The notes beneath the pieces were generated by a model, which was not told the origin of the DNA, did not search any database, and was given only the letters and a program-made list of their open reading frames with translations. A stretch of DNA of 64,000 nt from Kribbella monticola (lineage in GTDB: Bacteria; Actinomycetota; Actinomycetes; Propionibacteriales; Kribbellaceae), in NCBI RefSeq assembly GCF_003261635.1, contig NZ_QFXK01000030.1, forward strand, positions 124,001-188,000, written 5' to 3'. This document shows positions 52,406 to 61,883 of the stretch, one piece after another. The translations under genes and the position numbers were made by a program. Position 1 is the first letter of the stretch; each line of letters starts with the position of its first letter.

Positions 52406-52435
52406 ACCGGCCCCGAGCTGCTACTCGGGGCCGGT
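52406..52435 (-). terminator. Hairpin after the beta-repeat gene
   Basis: Perfect 12-bp stem ACCGGCCCCGAG / CTCGGGGCCGGT with 6-base loop, 11 bp past the stop at 52447 on the minus strand; no T-run. Confidence 0.75.
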
Positions 52436-52446
52436 GGATTGGTGGA

Positions 52447-53490
52447 TCAGCTCTCGCAGCCGATTCCGTCGTGGTCGGAGTCGAAGTTGTGGGGATCGGT
52501 GCCGATCACCTTGAAGTTCCGGTACGAGATGTCGCCGCAGTCCAGGTCCGGTGGTGGCGGCGGGATGCAGACGGTCGGGTACGACGGGTCGCAGTTCGGC
52601 GGCGGCGGGGTGACCGCGACTCGGTAGCGCAGGTACCAAGTGCCGTTGGACGGACGCCAGACGACCTGATCCGTGCCGGTGTCGCCGGCGTAGTTGCCGG
52701 GCTGTGGGCGGTCGCCGTTCGTGCCCCACGTGACCGGGCTGGTACCGCGGAGGTTCCAGGCGCCGGTGGATGGGCGGAAGATCGCCACTTCCGCCTTGCT
52801 GGTGCCGACCCAGTTCGCGGGTACCGGGATGTCGCCGTTCACTCCCCAGGTGAGGGTGGCGGCGCCGCGGACCCACCATTGCGCCGTCGCCGGCCGGAAC
52901 ACGGCCAGGTCGGCGTGACTGTCACCGAGGTAGTCGGCCGGCACGGGGATGTCCCCATTCCTGCCCCAGCTAAGAGCGGCGGTGCCACGGATCCACCATT
53001 TGCCGGTGGACGGCCGGAACACCGCGGCTTCCGCACGACTGTCCCCGATGTAGTTCGCCGGAACAGGCCGGTCACCAGCCTGGCCCCAGGCGAACTGACC
53101 GACGCCCCGGACATACCAATAACCGTTGGACGGCCGGAACAAGGCGAGCTCGGCGCGGCCGTCCCCGGTGAAATCGGCCGGCACCGGAATGTCGCCGCTC
53201 TGCCCGAATTTGTACGCGCCGACACCTCGGACGTACCAGGTCCCATTGCTGGGGCGGAACACCGCGATCTCGTACCGGCTGTCCCCGGAGAAGTTGGCGG
53301 CGACCGGAATGTCACCGTTCTGCCCGAACGGAATCGCGGCGGTCACCACCCTCGTAGCGGTCGTCGCCGTGATCGCGGTGTTTGCCATGGTAGTGCTGCT
53401 AGCGGCCGGTTTGGCCTGCGCCGGTGTGGTCAGGCTGACGGCGGCGAGTGCCGCCACCGCGAGCCCGAACGCGACGGGTCGATAACGCAT
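52447..53490 (-). CDS. Secreted protein with six 40-residue beta repeats and Excalibur domain
   Basis: A 347-residue exported protein. Signal peptide MRYRPVAFGLAVAALAAVSL to TPAQA. Residues about 55-295 are six tandem 40-residue units of pattern (F/W)GxxGDIPVPAxxxGD...AVFRPSxGxWxxRG, FG-GAP/VCBS-like, probably a beta-propeller or chain. A Pro-rich linker with two Cys leads to a C-terminal Excalibur-type calcium motif (DCGDISYRNF; DSDHDGIGCE). Carbohydrate or surface binding is likely. ATG 53490; GAGGGGG lies upstream. The first start in frame (53616) would precede a normal signal, so I do not use it. Confidence 0.85.
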   Translation of the reverse strand: MRYRPVAFGLAVAALAAVSLTTPAQAKPAASSTTMANTAITATTATRVVTAAIPFGQNGDIPVAANFSGDSRYEIAVFRPSNGTWYVRGVGAYKFGQSGDIPVPADFTGDGRAELALFRPSNGYWYVRGVGQFAWGQAGDRPVPANYIGDSRAEAAVFRPSTGKWWIRGTAALSWGRNGDIPVPADYLGDSHADLAVFRPATAQWWVRGAATLTWGVNGDIPVPANWVGTSKAEVAIFRPSTGAWNLRGTSPVTWGTNGDRPQPGNYAGDTGTDQVVWRPSNGTWYLRYRVAVTPPPPNCDPSYPTVCIPPPPPDLDCGDISYRNFKVIGTDPHNFDSDHDGIGCES

Positions 53491-53623
53491 GCAGTTGTTC
53501 CCCCTCGGATAACAGGCGGCTTCTTCCGCCGGCCGTCCCTCCCCAGAGCCCGACCGGCACACCGCCAACGACCGGTACATCGCCTCACCGCGTTGAACGT
53601 TACAAGCGCAGTGCACAAATAGG

Positions 53624-54487
53624 TCAGGCCGGCGGAAGTTCGATCGCGAGGTGTCGGTGAAGAGATCGGCGATCGGAAGCGGTCAATGGTCCGTTGCGGC
53701 GCAGGAGCTTGATAGTTCCGCGGAGGGCCTGGACTCGTACGCCGGCTATTTCAGCGTCACCCCAAAACGGCAGGTCGGCATTGCGAAAGCAAAGCAGCGA
53801 GGTGGCGGAAACGGACGCCGCGAGCGGGTGGTTGTCGAGGGCAACTAGTAGCGCGTCCAGTTGCTTGGTGGAGCCGGCGATGAGGTTGGTGCGGTCGCGG
53901 CCGTTGATCAGCAGTTGTTCCTTGAGCGGCGACAAAAGGCCACCTGTACGGCGTACGCGAACTGTGGCGTCCTTGTAATGCTTGGCATCGATCACGTAGA
54001 TACCCGAAGCTGCGATGGCCAGGTGGTCGATGTCACCGTCGTGCCGCCGCTTGCCGAGCCGCCGGTTGTGGAGGAAGAGCACCTCGTCACCGCAGGCCTT
54101 CTCGAGCCTTGACGCGACTTGCCGCTCTCCTTCTGCTCCGGTTGCCAAAGCACGCGTGGTCGCTGGTTGGCCGGTCAGAGTGAGGTAAACACCGCCGAGC
54201 CTTGGAAACCGGGCTCGGACGCGGTTCTCGCGGGACTGCTTGCGGCGTTGATATTCGCGGTCGAGGGACGCGCCGGGGCGGCCGATGTCCACTGGTTGTT
54301 CAGCAGCTCCATCCGAGTCCGCGCGCAGGGTGGCAACGCAGGTCTCGCAAAGGACGCGACGGGTGGCCTTGTCCCAGCCTGCGTGGCTGCCGGCCGCCAC
54401 AGCGGCGCCGCACGCACAGACGCCGGCGTACCGGAGCTTCATCAGCTTTATGGCTGCCTCTGCAGCCGGTTTTCCGTCAGTTGTCAT
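53624..54487 (-). CDS. NERD domain (nuclease-related) protein
   Basis: A 287-residue protein. Residues about 5-50 hold a treble-clef-like segment with four Cys (CACGAAVAAG; VLCETCVAT), a candidate zinc ribbon. A charged stretch (YQRRKQSRENRVRARF) leads to a NERD domain: GAEGERQVASRLEKACG, HDGDIDHLAIAASGIYVIDAKHYK, where IDHL and VIDAK supply the D...DxK residues of the PD-(D/E)xK fold. NERD proteins occur with helicases or alone and their substrate is unclear. ATG 54487 fits GGGGGAAC upstream. Confidence 0.87.
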   Translation of the reverse strand: MTTDGKPAAEAAIKLMKLRYAGVCACGAAVAAGSHAGWDKATRRVLCETCVATLRADSDGAAEQPVDIGRPGASLDREYQRRKQSRENRVRARFPRLGGVYLTLTGQPATTRALATGAEGERQVASRLEKACGDEVLFLHNRRLGKRRHDGDIDHLAIAASGIYVIDAKHYKDATVRVRRTGGLLSPLKEQLLINGRDRTNLIAGSTKQLDALLVALDNHPLAASVSATSLLCFRNADLPFWGDAEIAGVRVQALRGTIKLLRRNGPLTASDRRSLHRHLAIELPPA

Positions 54488-54537
54488 CAGTTCCCCCGGC
54501 TCACAGCGTCTCGGCGAAAACACGGCAGGGCAATGGC

Positions 54538-55194
54538 TCAGCGGTGGAGTTCGAGGGTTGATTCGGTGTTTGTGGTGTAGCTGCGGACGGTGCCTCTGAG
54601 AGTTCTGCTGTCGACCAGTTGGAGCACGTTGCTGCCGGTGCTTCCGTCGACGGCTTGGTAGGTGAGGCTGGCGACGGTTCCGGTGAGAGTGCCTTGCGCG
54701 ACTGCGGTGATCCCGTACGGCGTGAGTTCGCGAACGACGATCTGGTTGCCGTACTGCTCGATCTGCCAGGTGAAGCCACCTTGGGTGGGAAGCCACTGGC
54801 CGGTGAGATTCACCGTCGAGGCCGGCTGACCTACTGCCTGCGCCTGAGCGTTCTCCTTCGCAGAATTCACCTGCTGCTGCATCTGCGACTGACGCGCTTC
54901 GACGTCCTGGCAGGCGAAGAAGTCGACCGTTGCGGGGCCGATCGAAACCTTGCACGCGTCCCCTCTGGTCATCATCACGGCGGTCACCACAGCGACCAGA
55001 AGGAAAGCAGCAAAGGTGAGCGGGAAGACAACGGAGCGCCGCTTGCGGGGTTCCTTGCTCTTACGGGGCGCGGGTTTGGTCTGGGCGGTCCAGGTGGACC
55101 CGTCCCAGTACCTGTCGAGGTCGCCATCGGTCCAGGGATCCGGATGCCAGCCCACCGGCAACTGCGGTGAGTCCGGCTTCGGTGTCGTTGTCAT
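54538..55194 (-). CDS. DUF2510 membrane protein
   Basis: A 218-residue protein. Residues about 15-42 are a DUF2510 domain (VGWHPDPWTDGDLDRYWDG; STWT), a small Trp-rich motif of actinobacteria. A basic stretch (RKSKEPRKRRS) precedes one membrane helix (VVFPLTFAAFLLVAVVTAVMM), and the outside region carries a beta-rich domain from residue about 120 (LTGQWLPTQGGFTWQIEQYG). GGGGG precedes ATG 55194. Same strand as the NERD gene, 50 bp apart. Function unknown. Confidence 0.83.
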   Translation of the reverse strand: MTTTPKPDSPQLPVGWHPDPWTDGDLDRYWDGSTWTAQTKPAPRKSKEPRKRRSVVFPLTFAAFLLVAVVTAVMMTRGDACKVSIGPATVDFFACQDVEARQSQMQQQVNSAKENAQAQAVGQPASTVNLTGQWLPTQGGFTWQIEQYGNQIVVRELTPYGITAVAQGTLTGTVASLTYQAVDGSTGSNVLQLVDSRTLRGTVRSYTTNTESTLELHR

Positions 55195-55623
55195 GGAACC
55201 CCCAGTCGTCCGCCGGGCGAACGTCTCGGCATCCGCCCTGTTCTTACGATCTGACGTTCGCGCCGGGTGTTCCAGGGTCCGAAGGCCCCTCCCGACGGGG
55301 ACCAATGGAAGATCAGCAAATGAGTTCTGCAGCCGGACTCCGGGGGATACAACGGACTCAGCCGACGATGGGCGTCCTGGGCTGATTCGGCCGCGGGCAA
55401 GCGAGGCTCCAGCACCTGGCGGCGCGCCGGCGATTTGTGCAGGGAATTCGCGGTCTCCGGTCCGGGTGATTCGAGGCGTTGACAGGGGCATTTCCGGTTT
55501 GGATACTGCGCGGCAGGGGCCGTTCCGGTTCTGCGCAATTTCTCCGTGGTTCCGGCGGCAGATGATGACCGCACGATCGGCTCGTCCGGAAATCAGTGGC
55601 TTGATTCAGCCGAGGGGGAGCAG
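55195..55623. other. Gene-free 429-bp spacer
   Basis: No gene; between two divergent genes. It includes a consensus-like promoter at 55479-55507 and a leader of about 110 bases before ATG 55624. Slightly less GC-rich than average. No repeat or tRNA seen. Confidence 0.7.
55479..55507 (+). promoter_or_regulatory. Sigma-70-type promoter
   Basis: TTGACA (55479-55484), 17-bp spacer, GATACT (55502-55507), close to the consensus of the housekeeping sigma. It points to the membrane-protein gene at 55624. Confidence 0.7.
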
Positions 55624-56523
55624 ATGGCCAGACTCCGGGCGGAGACCTCGCCGCCGCGATGGCGGCGGTTGAGGATGTTCTGGAAGGATCCGCGGCAGGC
55701 CTGGATCCAGGCGGAGATCGCCGAACTCCGGCTCGAGGTCGATCGCGCCGGCGACCGTTCGGGAGCCCGCAAGCTCATCGTCGAAGCCGAACACGCCTGC
55801 GAGCGGCTCGACATGGAGACGGCGTGGCACCACTTCCACTGTGCTCAGCAGGAGTTGATCGCGGAGTACGGGCTCGATGAACTGAAGTTGCATGCCACGC
55901 TGCTGCTGGCGGAGATCGAGGAGCCGGAGCGGTTGCCGCAATGGCGGGTGAAGGCCGTCAAGCAGGCATTGCCCGACCCGCAACTGTCCTGGGACGAATC
56001 GGACCTGGGGTCACTTCGCGAGGCCGTCGGTGCTGCGATGAAAATCCGGAACGAAGGAATCTCGAACGATTTCTGGCGGCTGGCGATCGTCCGGCACTAT
56101 CAGCAGTTGCTGATTCTCATTGGCGGACCCGTACTCCTCTCGGTGATCGTGATCTTCGCCGTCTTCTCCGGACGCATCGGTACGAAGGAGTGGGCCGCCG
56201 GGCCGTTCCTGTGCATCTCGTCGGCATTGCTCGGGATTCTCGGAGCGGTGATCAGTGCAGCCAAGAGGTCGACCGGAATCCTTCCCGAGCACGTGTTGGC
56301 GCAGCTCGGTTCCAATGTCGCGTCGTTGTCGAGAATTCCGATCGGCGGGGTCGCCGGGTTGACCGTGTGGCTGTTCTCGATCGCGACGGCGGGGACAGCG
56401 AGTGTCAATGCGGCGAACCTGTTGCTGGCTGCTTTCGGAGCCGGTTTTGCGGAGCGACTGATCGTCCAGGGGCAGCCGAGTGAGGCGAGCGATCAGGAGG
56501 CGAAACGCACCGCGAAGAGGTGA
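55624..56523 (+). CDS. Hypothetical membrane protein
   Basis: A 299-residue protein of unknown family. The N-terminal half is helical and charged (RQAWIQAEIAELRLEVDRAG; MFWKDP; HFHCAQQELIAEYG), possibly a helical-hairpin or coiled domain; the C-terminal half has about four hydrophobic segments (LLILIGGPVLLSVIVIFAVF, LLGILGAVISA, VAGLTVWLFSIATAG, NLLLAAFGAGF). GAGGGGGAG precedes ATG 55624. Its strong promoter suggests steady expression. Nothing else can be said. Confidence 0.75.
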   Translation: MARLRAETSPPRWRRLRMFWKDPRQAWIQAEIAELRLEVDRAGDRSGARKLIVEAEHACERLDMETAWHHFHCAQQELIAEYGLDELKLHATLLLAEIEEPERLPQWRVKAVKQALPDPQLSWDESDLGSLREAVGAAMKIRNEGISNDFWRLAIVRHYQQLLILIGGPVLLSVIVIFAVFSGRIGTKEWAAGPFLCISSALLGILGAVISAAKRSTGILPEHVLAQLGSNVASLSRIPIGGVAGLTVWLFSIATAGTASVNAANLLLAAFGAGFAERLIVQGQPSEASDQEAKRTAKR

Positions 56524-56544
56524 AGCGGGCCTAGACTCCAGGAC

Positions 56545-57177
56545 ATGGCTGAGATGAGTATGAACAGGGCGATTCACGCTGCGTTTCGGCGGGATCTGCG
56601 GCGCTTTGTGGATGCGTTGAGCACGTTTCCGGCCGGCGACCGGAAGCGCGCTGAGCAGCTGGCCACTGCTTGGGCGAATTTCGACGATCAGCTGGTCTAT
56701 CACCACGAAGGTGAGCACGAGATTGCGTGGCCGGCGCTCGAAGCTGTCGGGGTGAGCCGTGAGCTGCTGACGCAGATGGACGCCGAGCACGAGACGATGG
56801 CGGCCGCGCTCGCGTCGACTCGGAGCGCGATGGGCACACTTCGGAGTACGGCGTCAGCGGGTGACGCCCAGGTGGCTTTGGCGGCGATGCGGGAGCTGCA
56901 GACGGTGACTGTGCGGCACCTCGAGCACGAGGAGGCCGAGATCGAACCGGTCTATCTCGCGAAGAAGGACAGCCCGGAGATCAAGGCGATGGGACGGAAG
57001 TTCGGCCAGGTCAGCCCGGCGCGAGGCGGCCGCTTCTTCGCCTGGGCGATCGACGGCGCCGGACCCGAAGAACGTGCCGCGCTCACGGACACCATCCCCG
57101 CACCGGTCTTCGCGATCATCAACGGCGTCTTCGGCCGCACCTACCGCAAAACCGTCGCCCCCGTCTGGCGAGGCTGA
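56545..57177 (+). CDS. Hemerythrin-domain protein
   Basis: A 210-residue protein with a hemerythrin/HHE fold in the first 140 residues: H11 (NRAIHAAF), YHHEGEHEIAWPAL, MDAEHETM, HLEHEEAEIEP. These give the His/Glu ligands of a di-iron site. HHE proteins sense or store O2 or NO. The last 60 residues (RGGRFFAWAIDGAGPEERA) form an extra helical part seen in actinobacterial DUF-like extensions. ATG 56545, 21 bp after the previous stop, possibly co-transcribed. Confidence 0.88.
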   Translation: MAEMSMNRAIHAAFRRDLRRFVDALSTFPAGDRKRAEQLATAWANFDDQLVYHHEGEHEIAWPALEAVGVSRELLTQMDAEHETMAAALASTRSAMGTLRSTASAGDAQVALAAMRELQTVTVRHLEHEEAEIEPVYLAKKDSPEIKAMGRKFGQVSPARGGRFFAWAIDGAGPEERAALTDTIPAPVFAIINGVFGRTYRKTVAPVWRG

Positions 57178-57276
57178 CAGGCTGAGAGTTCGGTGGTTGG
57201 GAGCGGGTCGATAGGGTCACGCCATGACGACCGTATGCCGCCCGGAGCTGGCCCAGCCGATGTCGGGGAGGGGCTG

Positions 57277-58002
57277 ATGAGCCCGAAGAGGCGTGGGTGT
57301 GGGCTCAAGGTGCTGGTGATTCTCCTTGTTCTGCTGGCCGGTCTGCTGGTCGTCGTCGATCGGGTCGGCGAGTCGCTCGCCGAGGGGCAACTGGCGAAGG
57401 CGGCGGAGCAGGAGGCGGCGCGGTACGACGTACAGGCGTCTCGCACGTCGGCCGAGATCGGTGGGTTCGGGTTTCTGCCGCAGGTCGCCAAGGAGAAGTT
57501 CTCCAAGATCACGGTGACGATGCAGGAGCCGTCGTTCAAGTCGGTCGCGGCGGAGGATCTCAGCGCGGTGATGACGGGCATCCACGTACCGCACGAACTG
57601 CTGACCGGTTCGAAGGGTGTCGTCACGGTCGACACGACCGACGTACGGCTGCGCGTGTCCCCAGGCGCCCTGACCAAGCTGACGGCGGCCGCCAGCGGGC
57701 TGGACGGGTTGTCGTTGCAGATCGTCGGCGGCAAACTGCAGGCGCGGGTGAAGGTCCGCGGAGTCGACGCAACTGCCACCGTCCGCCCTCAAGCGGTGAA
57801 CGGCCGCATCAGGCTCCTCGTCGACCAGCTGCCCGATGAGGTGCCGTCCGTCATCCGCAAAGCCGTGAGTTCCTTGCTGGCCAAGGGAATCGGCCTGCCC
57901 GACCTCCCCTTCGGCGCCACCCTGAAGGAAATCGCCATCAGCGGCCAATCGATCGTCCTCACCGCCGCAGCCTCCAACCTCCACCTGACCGCGGGCGCCT
58001 AA
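57277..58002 (+). CDS. LmeA-like DUF2993 phospholipid-binding protein
   Basis: A 241-residue protein with one N-terminal anchor (LKVLVILLVLLAGLLVVVD) and a DUF2993 domain outside: VGESLAEGQLAKAAEQEAAR, ASRTSAEIGGFGFLPQ, ITVTMQEPSFKS and a late RIRLLVDQLPDEVPS. LmeA of mycobacteria binds phospholipid and supports mannan synthesis; the same is inferred at family level. GGGGAGGGGCTG precedes ATG 57277. Overlaps the convergent hydrolase gene by 4 bp. Confidence 0.87.
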   Translation: MSPKRRGCGLKVLVILLVLLAGLLVVVDRVGESLAEGQLAKAAEQEAARYDVQASRTSAEIGGFGFLPQVAKEKFSKITVTMQEPSFKSVAAEDLSAVMTGIHVPHELLTGSKGVVTVDTTDVRLRVSPGALTKLTAAASGLDGLSLQIVGGKLQARVKVRGVDATATVRPQAVNGRIRLLVDQLPDEVPSVIRKAVSSLLAKGIGLPDLPFGATLKEIAISGQSIVLTAAASNLHLTAGA

Positions 58003-58964
58003 CCCGAAGGCGGTCTCGCGGCGAGGGCGTTGATCGCCGTCGCTACCTCTGTGGGGGACGAGATGAGGGTCAGGTGGCCCGCGTTGGGGATGAGGGTAGG
58101 GGCTGGGGCGCCGATGCGGGTGGCGGTGTCCTGCGCCGAGCCGCCTTGGTTGTCGCGAGCGCCGAAGACGACCGAGGTGGGGATCGGAAGGGTGCGGAAG
58201 GTTTCCAGGCGTTGGGGGGTGACGGCGGGGATTCCGTTGGCGGTCATCTGCCAGAGGGCCTTCTCCGCGCCTGGCTGACGGAGCGGGCGGGTCCACTGGT
58301 CGACGCCGGCGTGGTCGAGGGCGGGGCAGCCTTGGACGCAAGCTGAGTTGTAGAGCTTGCGGACGATGGTGTCCGAGCCGAGGACCAACCGCAGAACACT
58401 TGTCTTGTAGGGGTTGACGAACACATGCCGTACGAAGGACGCGCGCCCACCCGGAAGCGGTAGACCGTCTCCGTCCAAGAACATCAGCGCACCGATCCGA
58501 CTCGGTGCCTCCAGTGTCGCTTCGGCGGCGATCCCCGCGCCGAGAGAATGCCCGACGAGCAGTGGACGTGGTTGCCCTGGGCCACCAAGCTTCATCGCGT
58601 CGAGGAAGCCCAGCAGCTGCGCTGCCAGGTGTTCGACCGTGTACGGCGCCTTGCGCTCGCTGTACCCATATCCCGTGATGTCGTATGCATAGACCCGATG
58701 ATCACGAGCCAGCAGCGGCACCAGCTTCGACCATGTCTCCACCGACTCGGTCGAGCCGTGCACGAGCACGACAGGGCTCCCCGTCGTACCCCACGTCTCG
58801 TACCGCGTGTTGACATCGCCGGCCATCACGAACCGAAGCCCCTCCGGCGGCGGCTCCTGGTCACCGGTGAACGCGTTGTACGTCAGCGACGCCCCCGTGA
58901 CGACAACCAGCAGAACCAGAAGCCCGAACAGCGCCCGACGCAACCCGCGCACGACCCGTTTCAC
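57999..58964 (-). CDS. Membrane-anchored alpha/beta-hydrolase
   Basis: A 321-residue hydrolase with one N-terminal anchor (RRALFGLLVLLVVVTGASL). VVLVHGSTESVETW (HG motif), YDITGYGYSERK, LLVGHSLGAGIAAEATL (nucleophile in GHSLG), VFGARDNQGGSA (acid) and IPNAGHLTLI (His) give a full triad. Active site faces outward. GTG 58964 has GGAGA eight bases upstream; TTG 58997 is possible. Similar proteins are lipases or epoxide hydrolases; substrate unknown. Confidence 0.9.
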   Translation of the reverse strand: MKRVVRGLRRALFGLLVLLVVVTGASLTYNAFTGDQEPPPEGLRFVMAGDVNTRYETWGTTGSPVVLVHGSTESVETWSKLVPLLARDHRVYAYDITGYGYSERKAPYTVEHLAAQLLGFLDAMKLGGPGQPRPLLVGHSLGAGIAAEATLEAPSRIGALMFLDGDGLPLPGGRASFVRHVFVNPYKTSVLRLVLGSDTIVRKLYNSACVQGCPALDHAGVDQWTRPLRQPGAEKALWQMTANGIPAVTPQRLETFRTLPIPTSVVFGARDNQGGSAQDTATRIGAPAPTLIPNAGHLTLISSPTEVATAINALAARPPSG

Positions 58965-59070
58965 GGGCCAAGTCTCCCCGACGAACCCAAGCAACACCTC
59001 GTCGCACGGCTGCCTCTGTAAAACCCAGCCCTACTTCCGCCTGGCGGGGTGGGTGCGGGATGCTGACCGG

Positions 59071-61785
59071 ATGGGGATTGCTGGGCGAGGCCGCGAGCTG
59101 GCGGAGCTGCGGGGCTGGCTTGACGATGCGCGTGGGGGTGCGGGGCGCCTGGTGGTGTGTGTCGGTGAGGCGGGGATCGGCAAGACGCGGCTGGCGCAGG
59201 AGTTCGCGGGAACCGCGCTGGCGGTGGGCGCGGCTGTCGCCTGGGGGCGCTGCGTGGAGACCGAGGGCGCTCCTGCCTACTGGCCGTGGCGGCAGATCCT
59301 CAGGACGCTCAAGGTCGACCCCGACAAGGTGCTGACGGCAACCGAGGATCGCTTCCGGCTCTTCGAGGAGCTGGTCGACGTACTGCGAACCGCCGCCGGT
59401 ACACGCGGCCTGGTGGTGATCCTCGACGACATCCATCGCGGCGACGAGCCGTCCCTGCTGGTACTACGGCAAGTGGCCGACCAGCTCGCCGACCTACCGG
59501 TTCTCGTTCTCGCCACGTGCCGCGAGTCCGAGCCGTCGGCCGCACTTCCCCGGTTCCTGCCCGACCTGCTCCGCTCGCGCTCCGCCGAACGCCTCGACCT
59601 CACCGGCTTCGGCCTCGACGAGACTCGTGAACAGTTGCCGTCTGCAACTGATCGGCAGACCGCGCGGGTGCACGAGATCACCGGCGGCAATCCCCTCTTC
59701 GTCCGTGAGGTCGCGCGAGCCATCGCGGACGGCACCTGGCGCGAGGACCGGCCGCCGCGAAGTGTTCTCGACATCATCGGCGCCCGGCTGGAGCGGGTCT
59801 CTGCGGACTGCCGCCGGCTGGTCCAGGCGGCCGCGATCATCGGCCGGGACTTCCGGGTCGATCTCCTCGCGACGGCGATGGAACTGCCGGTCGGCGATTG
59901 CCTGCCCTTGCTCGACGAGGCGATCGCCTTCGGCTTCGTGGACCGCCTGGGCGATGGGGTCGAGTACCGGTTCGTTCATGCCCTGACCCGCGACGCCGTC
60001 GAGGCCTCCTGCCCCGCGGTCGACCGATCGCACTGGCACCACGCGGCCGCAGAGGCCTTGGAAGCTCGGTACGCCGACGACCTGTCCGAGCACCTCGCCG
60101 ACATCGCGCGCCACCGCGCTCAGTACGGCGATCCCCGGACCGCGGCGGAGTGGATGATCCGCGCGGCCGACGACGCCGTACGCCGATTGGCGTACGAAGA
60201 AGGCGTTCGGCTCTACAAGGCGGCCCTGAAAGCCAATCCACAAAGGGATTCCCGGACGCAGATCGCGCTTGGGAGGGCGGCCTACCTGGCCGGCGATCTG
60301 CAGGAGTGCGTCGAAGCGGCGATGGCCGCCGCGGCCGCCGCACCAACACCGGAGTCGAAGGCGGAAGCGGCGCTGATCCTCGAGGCGGTGCCCGACCCGG
60401 CCATCAATGCCTGCGCCCAACGCCTGTGCGAAGAGGCGCTCGCTGTCACCGAGGACAATGCCTTGAAGGCGAGACTGACCGCGCAGCGCAGTCATCTGGC
60501 CTTCTACGACGGTGAACAAGAGCGGCTCGACGCGCTGAGCAGAGAAGCTCTCACGCTGGCCCGCGCCGCGCAGGACGATCTCGCGTTGACAGCGGCCTTG
60601 CGGGCAAGGCAGGAGGCGTGTCCGGGACCGGCCGGCCGGCAGGAGCGGTTGCTGCTGGCAACCGAGATGCTCGAGCTCGCCCGGCGTACCGGCAACGCCC
60701 GCGCCGCGATGTGGGGTGAGCTCTGGCGACTCGACGCGTTGATCGAGAGCGGCCGCTTGGTCGCCGCCGCGGCGGAGTTGCCGGCTCTCAAGGTGGCGGT
60801 CGATCGGGTCGGTGGCCCGGTGAGTGCGTGGCACCACGACCGGGTTGCCGCCTGTGTCGCGCAGGCTCGCGGCCAGTACGCCGAGGCCGCGGCGATCGCG
60901 CGGCGCGGATTCGACCGGATGCGACTGGTCGAGCGAGCACCCGCGACCGGTGCGTACTTCGCCTTGCAGATCGCGCTGGCCGGACACGTCGGAGTCTCCG
61001 CCGAGGCGGCCGAGTTCGCCCTGCAGAGCTTCGATCCACCACCACGCTTCGCGACGATGGCGCTGCTGTCGCGGGCCTACCTGCTGATGTGCCTGCAGCT
61101 TCCCGATCAGGCAGACGCGGCGTACCGGCAGGCCGGGCCGATCGAAAGCTGGTCGCTGCCGGCGTTCTTCGTCCTGCCCGGGTACGTGTACGCCGCGCTG
61201 GCGTGCGCGGGACTCGGACGCCGCGACGATCTCGCCGAGCTGGTCGACCGGCTCCAGGAGTACCGCGGAGAGCATGCCGTGGGCAACGGTGTCGCCTCGA
61301 TGGGCCCGGCCGAGCTGGCGATCGGCCGGGCCGAACTCGCGCTCGGACGGCTGGACGCGGCAGTCGAGGACCTGGCCGTCGCCGTACGCCGGGCCGAATC
61401 GGCCGGGGCACCCGGTTTCGTCGCCGAGGCGCAGTACCACCTCGCGAGTGCCCTGGCGCAACGCGATGAGCCCGGCGATCGCGAGCGCGCGAAGGATGCC
61501 GCAGAGGAGGCCGGGAGGTTGATCAGGTCCCTGGGCATGAGCCGGTACGCCGATCCGTTGGCCGAGCTGCTCGGCAGGCTCGGCGAGGTGGCCGGCTCCG
61601 GGCTGAGCCCGCGGGAGGCCGAGGTCGCCGGTCTCGTCGCCGAGGGGCTGACGAATCGGCAGATCGCCGAGCGGCTGGTGATCTCCGAACGGACCGCGCA
61701 GAACCACGTCCAGCACATCCTGACCAAGCTCGGCTTCGCCAACCGCAGCCAGATCGCGAGCTGGACCACTCGTCGGGGTGAATGA
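59071..61785 (+). CDS. Large ATP-binding LuxR (LAL/AAA) regulator
   Basis: A 904-residue regulator. An N-terminal AAA/NACHT-like ATPase has Walker A GEAGIGKTRLA (residues about 38-48) and Walker B VVILDDIHRGD. The middle (about 400-820) is helical TPR-like repeats rich in Ala and Arg. The C-terminus is a LuxR HTH: LSPREAEVAGLVAEGLTNRQ and ISERTAQNHVQHILTKLGF. Such LAL regulators often activate antibiotic or transport genes. ATG 59071 (MGIAGRGRELAEL) begins the domain; GTG 59053 is close. Divergent from the anchored hydrolase. The small gene at 61884 may be one target; that is only a guess. Confidence 0.92.
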   Translation: MGIAGRGRELAELRGWLDDARGGAGRLVVCVGEAGIGKTRLAQEFAGTALAVGAAVAWGRCVETEGAPAYWPWRQILRTLKVDPDKVLTATEDRFRLFEELVDVLRTAAGTRGLVVILDDIHRGDEPSLLVLRQVADQLADLPVLVLATCRESEPSAALPRFLPDLLRSRSAERLDLTGFGLDETREQLPSATDRQTARVHEITGGNPLFVREVARAIADGTWREDRPPRSVLDIIGARLERVSADCRRLVQAAAIIGRDFRVDLLATAMELPVGDCLPLLDEAIAFGFVDRLGDGVEYRFVHALTRDAVEASCPAVDRSHWHHAAAEALEARYADDLSEHLADIARHRAQYGDPRTAAEWMIRAADDAVRRLAYEEGVRLYKAALKANPQRDSRTQIALGRAAYLAGDLQECVEAAMAAAAAAPTPESKAEAALILEAVPDPAINACAQRLCEEALAVTEDNALKARLTAQRSHLAFYDGEQERLDALSREALTLARAAQDDLALTAALRARQEACPGPAGRQERLLLATEMLELARRTGNARAAMWGELWRLDALIESGRLVAAAAELPALKVAVDRVGGPVSAWHHDRVAACVAQARGQYAEAAAIARRGFDRMRLVERAPATGAYFALQIALAGHVGVSAEAAEFALQSFDPPPRFATMALLSRAYLLMCLQLPDQADAAYRQAGPIESWSLPAFFVLPGYVYAALACAGLGRRDDLAELVDRLQEYRGEHAVGNGVASMGPAELAIGRAELALGRLDAAVEDLAVAVRRAESAGAPGFVAEAQYHLASALAQRDEPGDRERAKDAAEEAGRLIRSLGMSRYADPLAELLGRLGEVAGSGLSPREAEVAGLVAEGLTNRQIAERLVISERTAQNHVQHILTKLGFANRSQIASWTTRRGE

Positions 61786-61883
61786 GTAGCGCGATGAGTG
61801 ATTCGGCGGATTCGGCGCGGACCGCGCGCTCCTAACGTCGTTGGTGTGGCCGAGCGGCCACCCAGCAGCCAGAGGAGAGCATC

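Noticed and set aside
53624..54487. NERD protein as a known defence system
   Set aside because: No helicase, methylase or other defence gene is adjacent; the domain alone is not enough.
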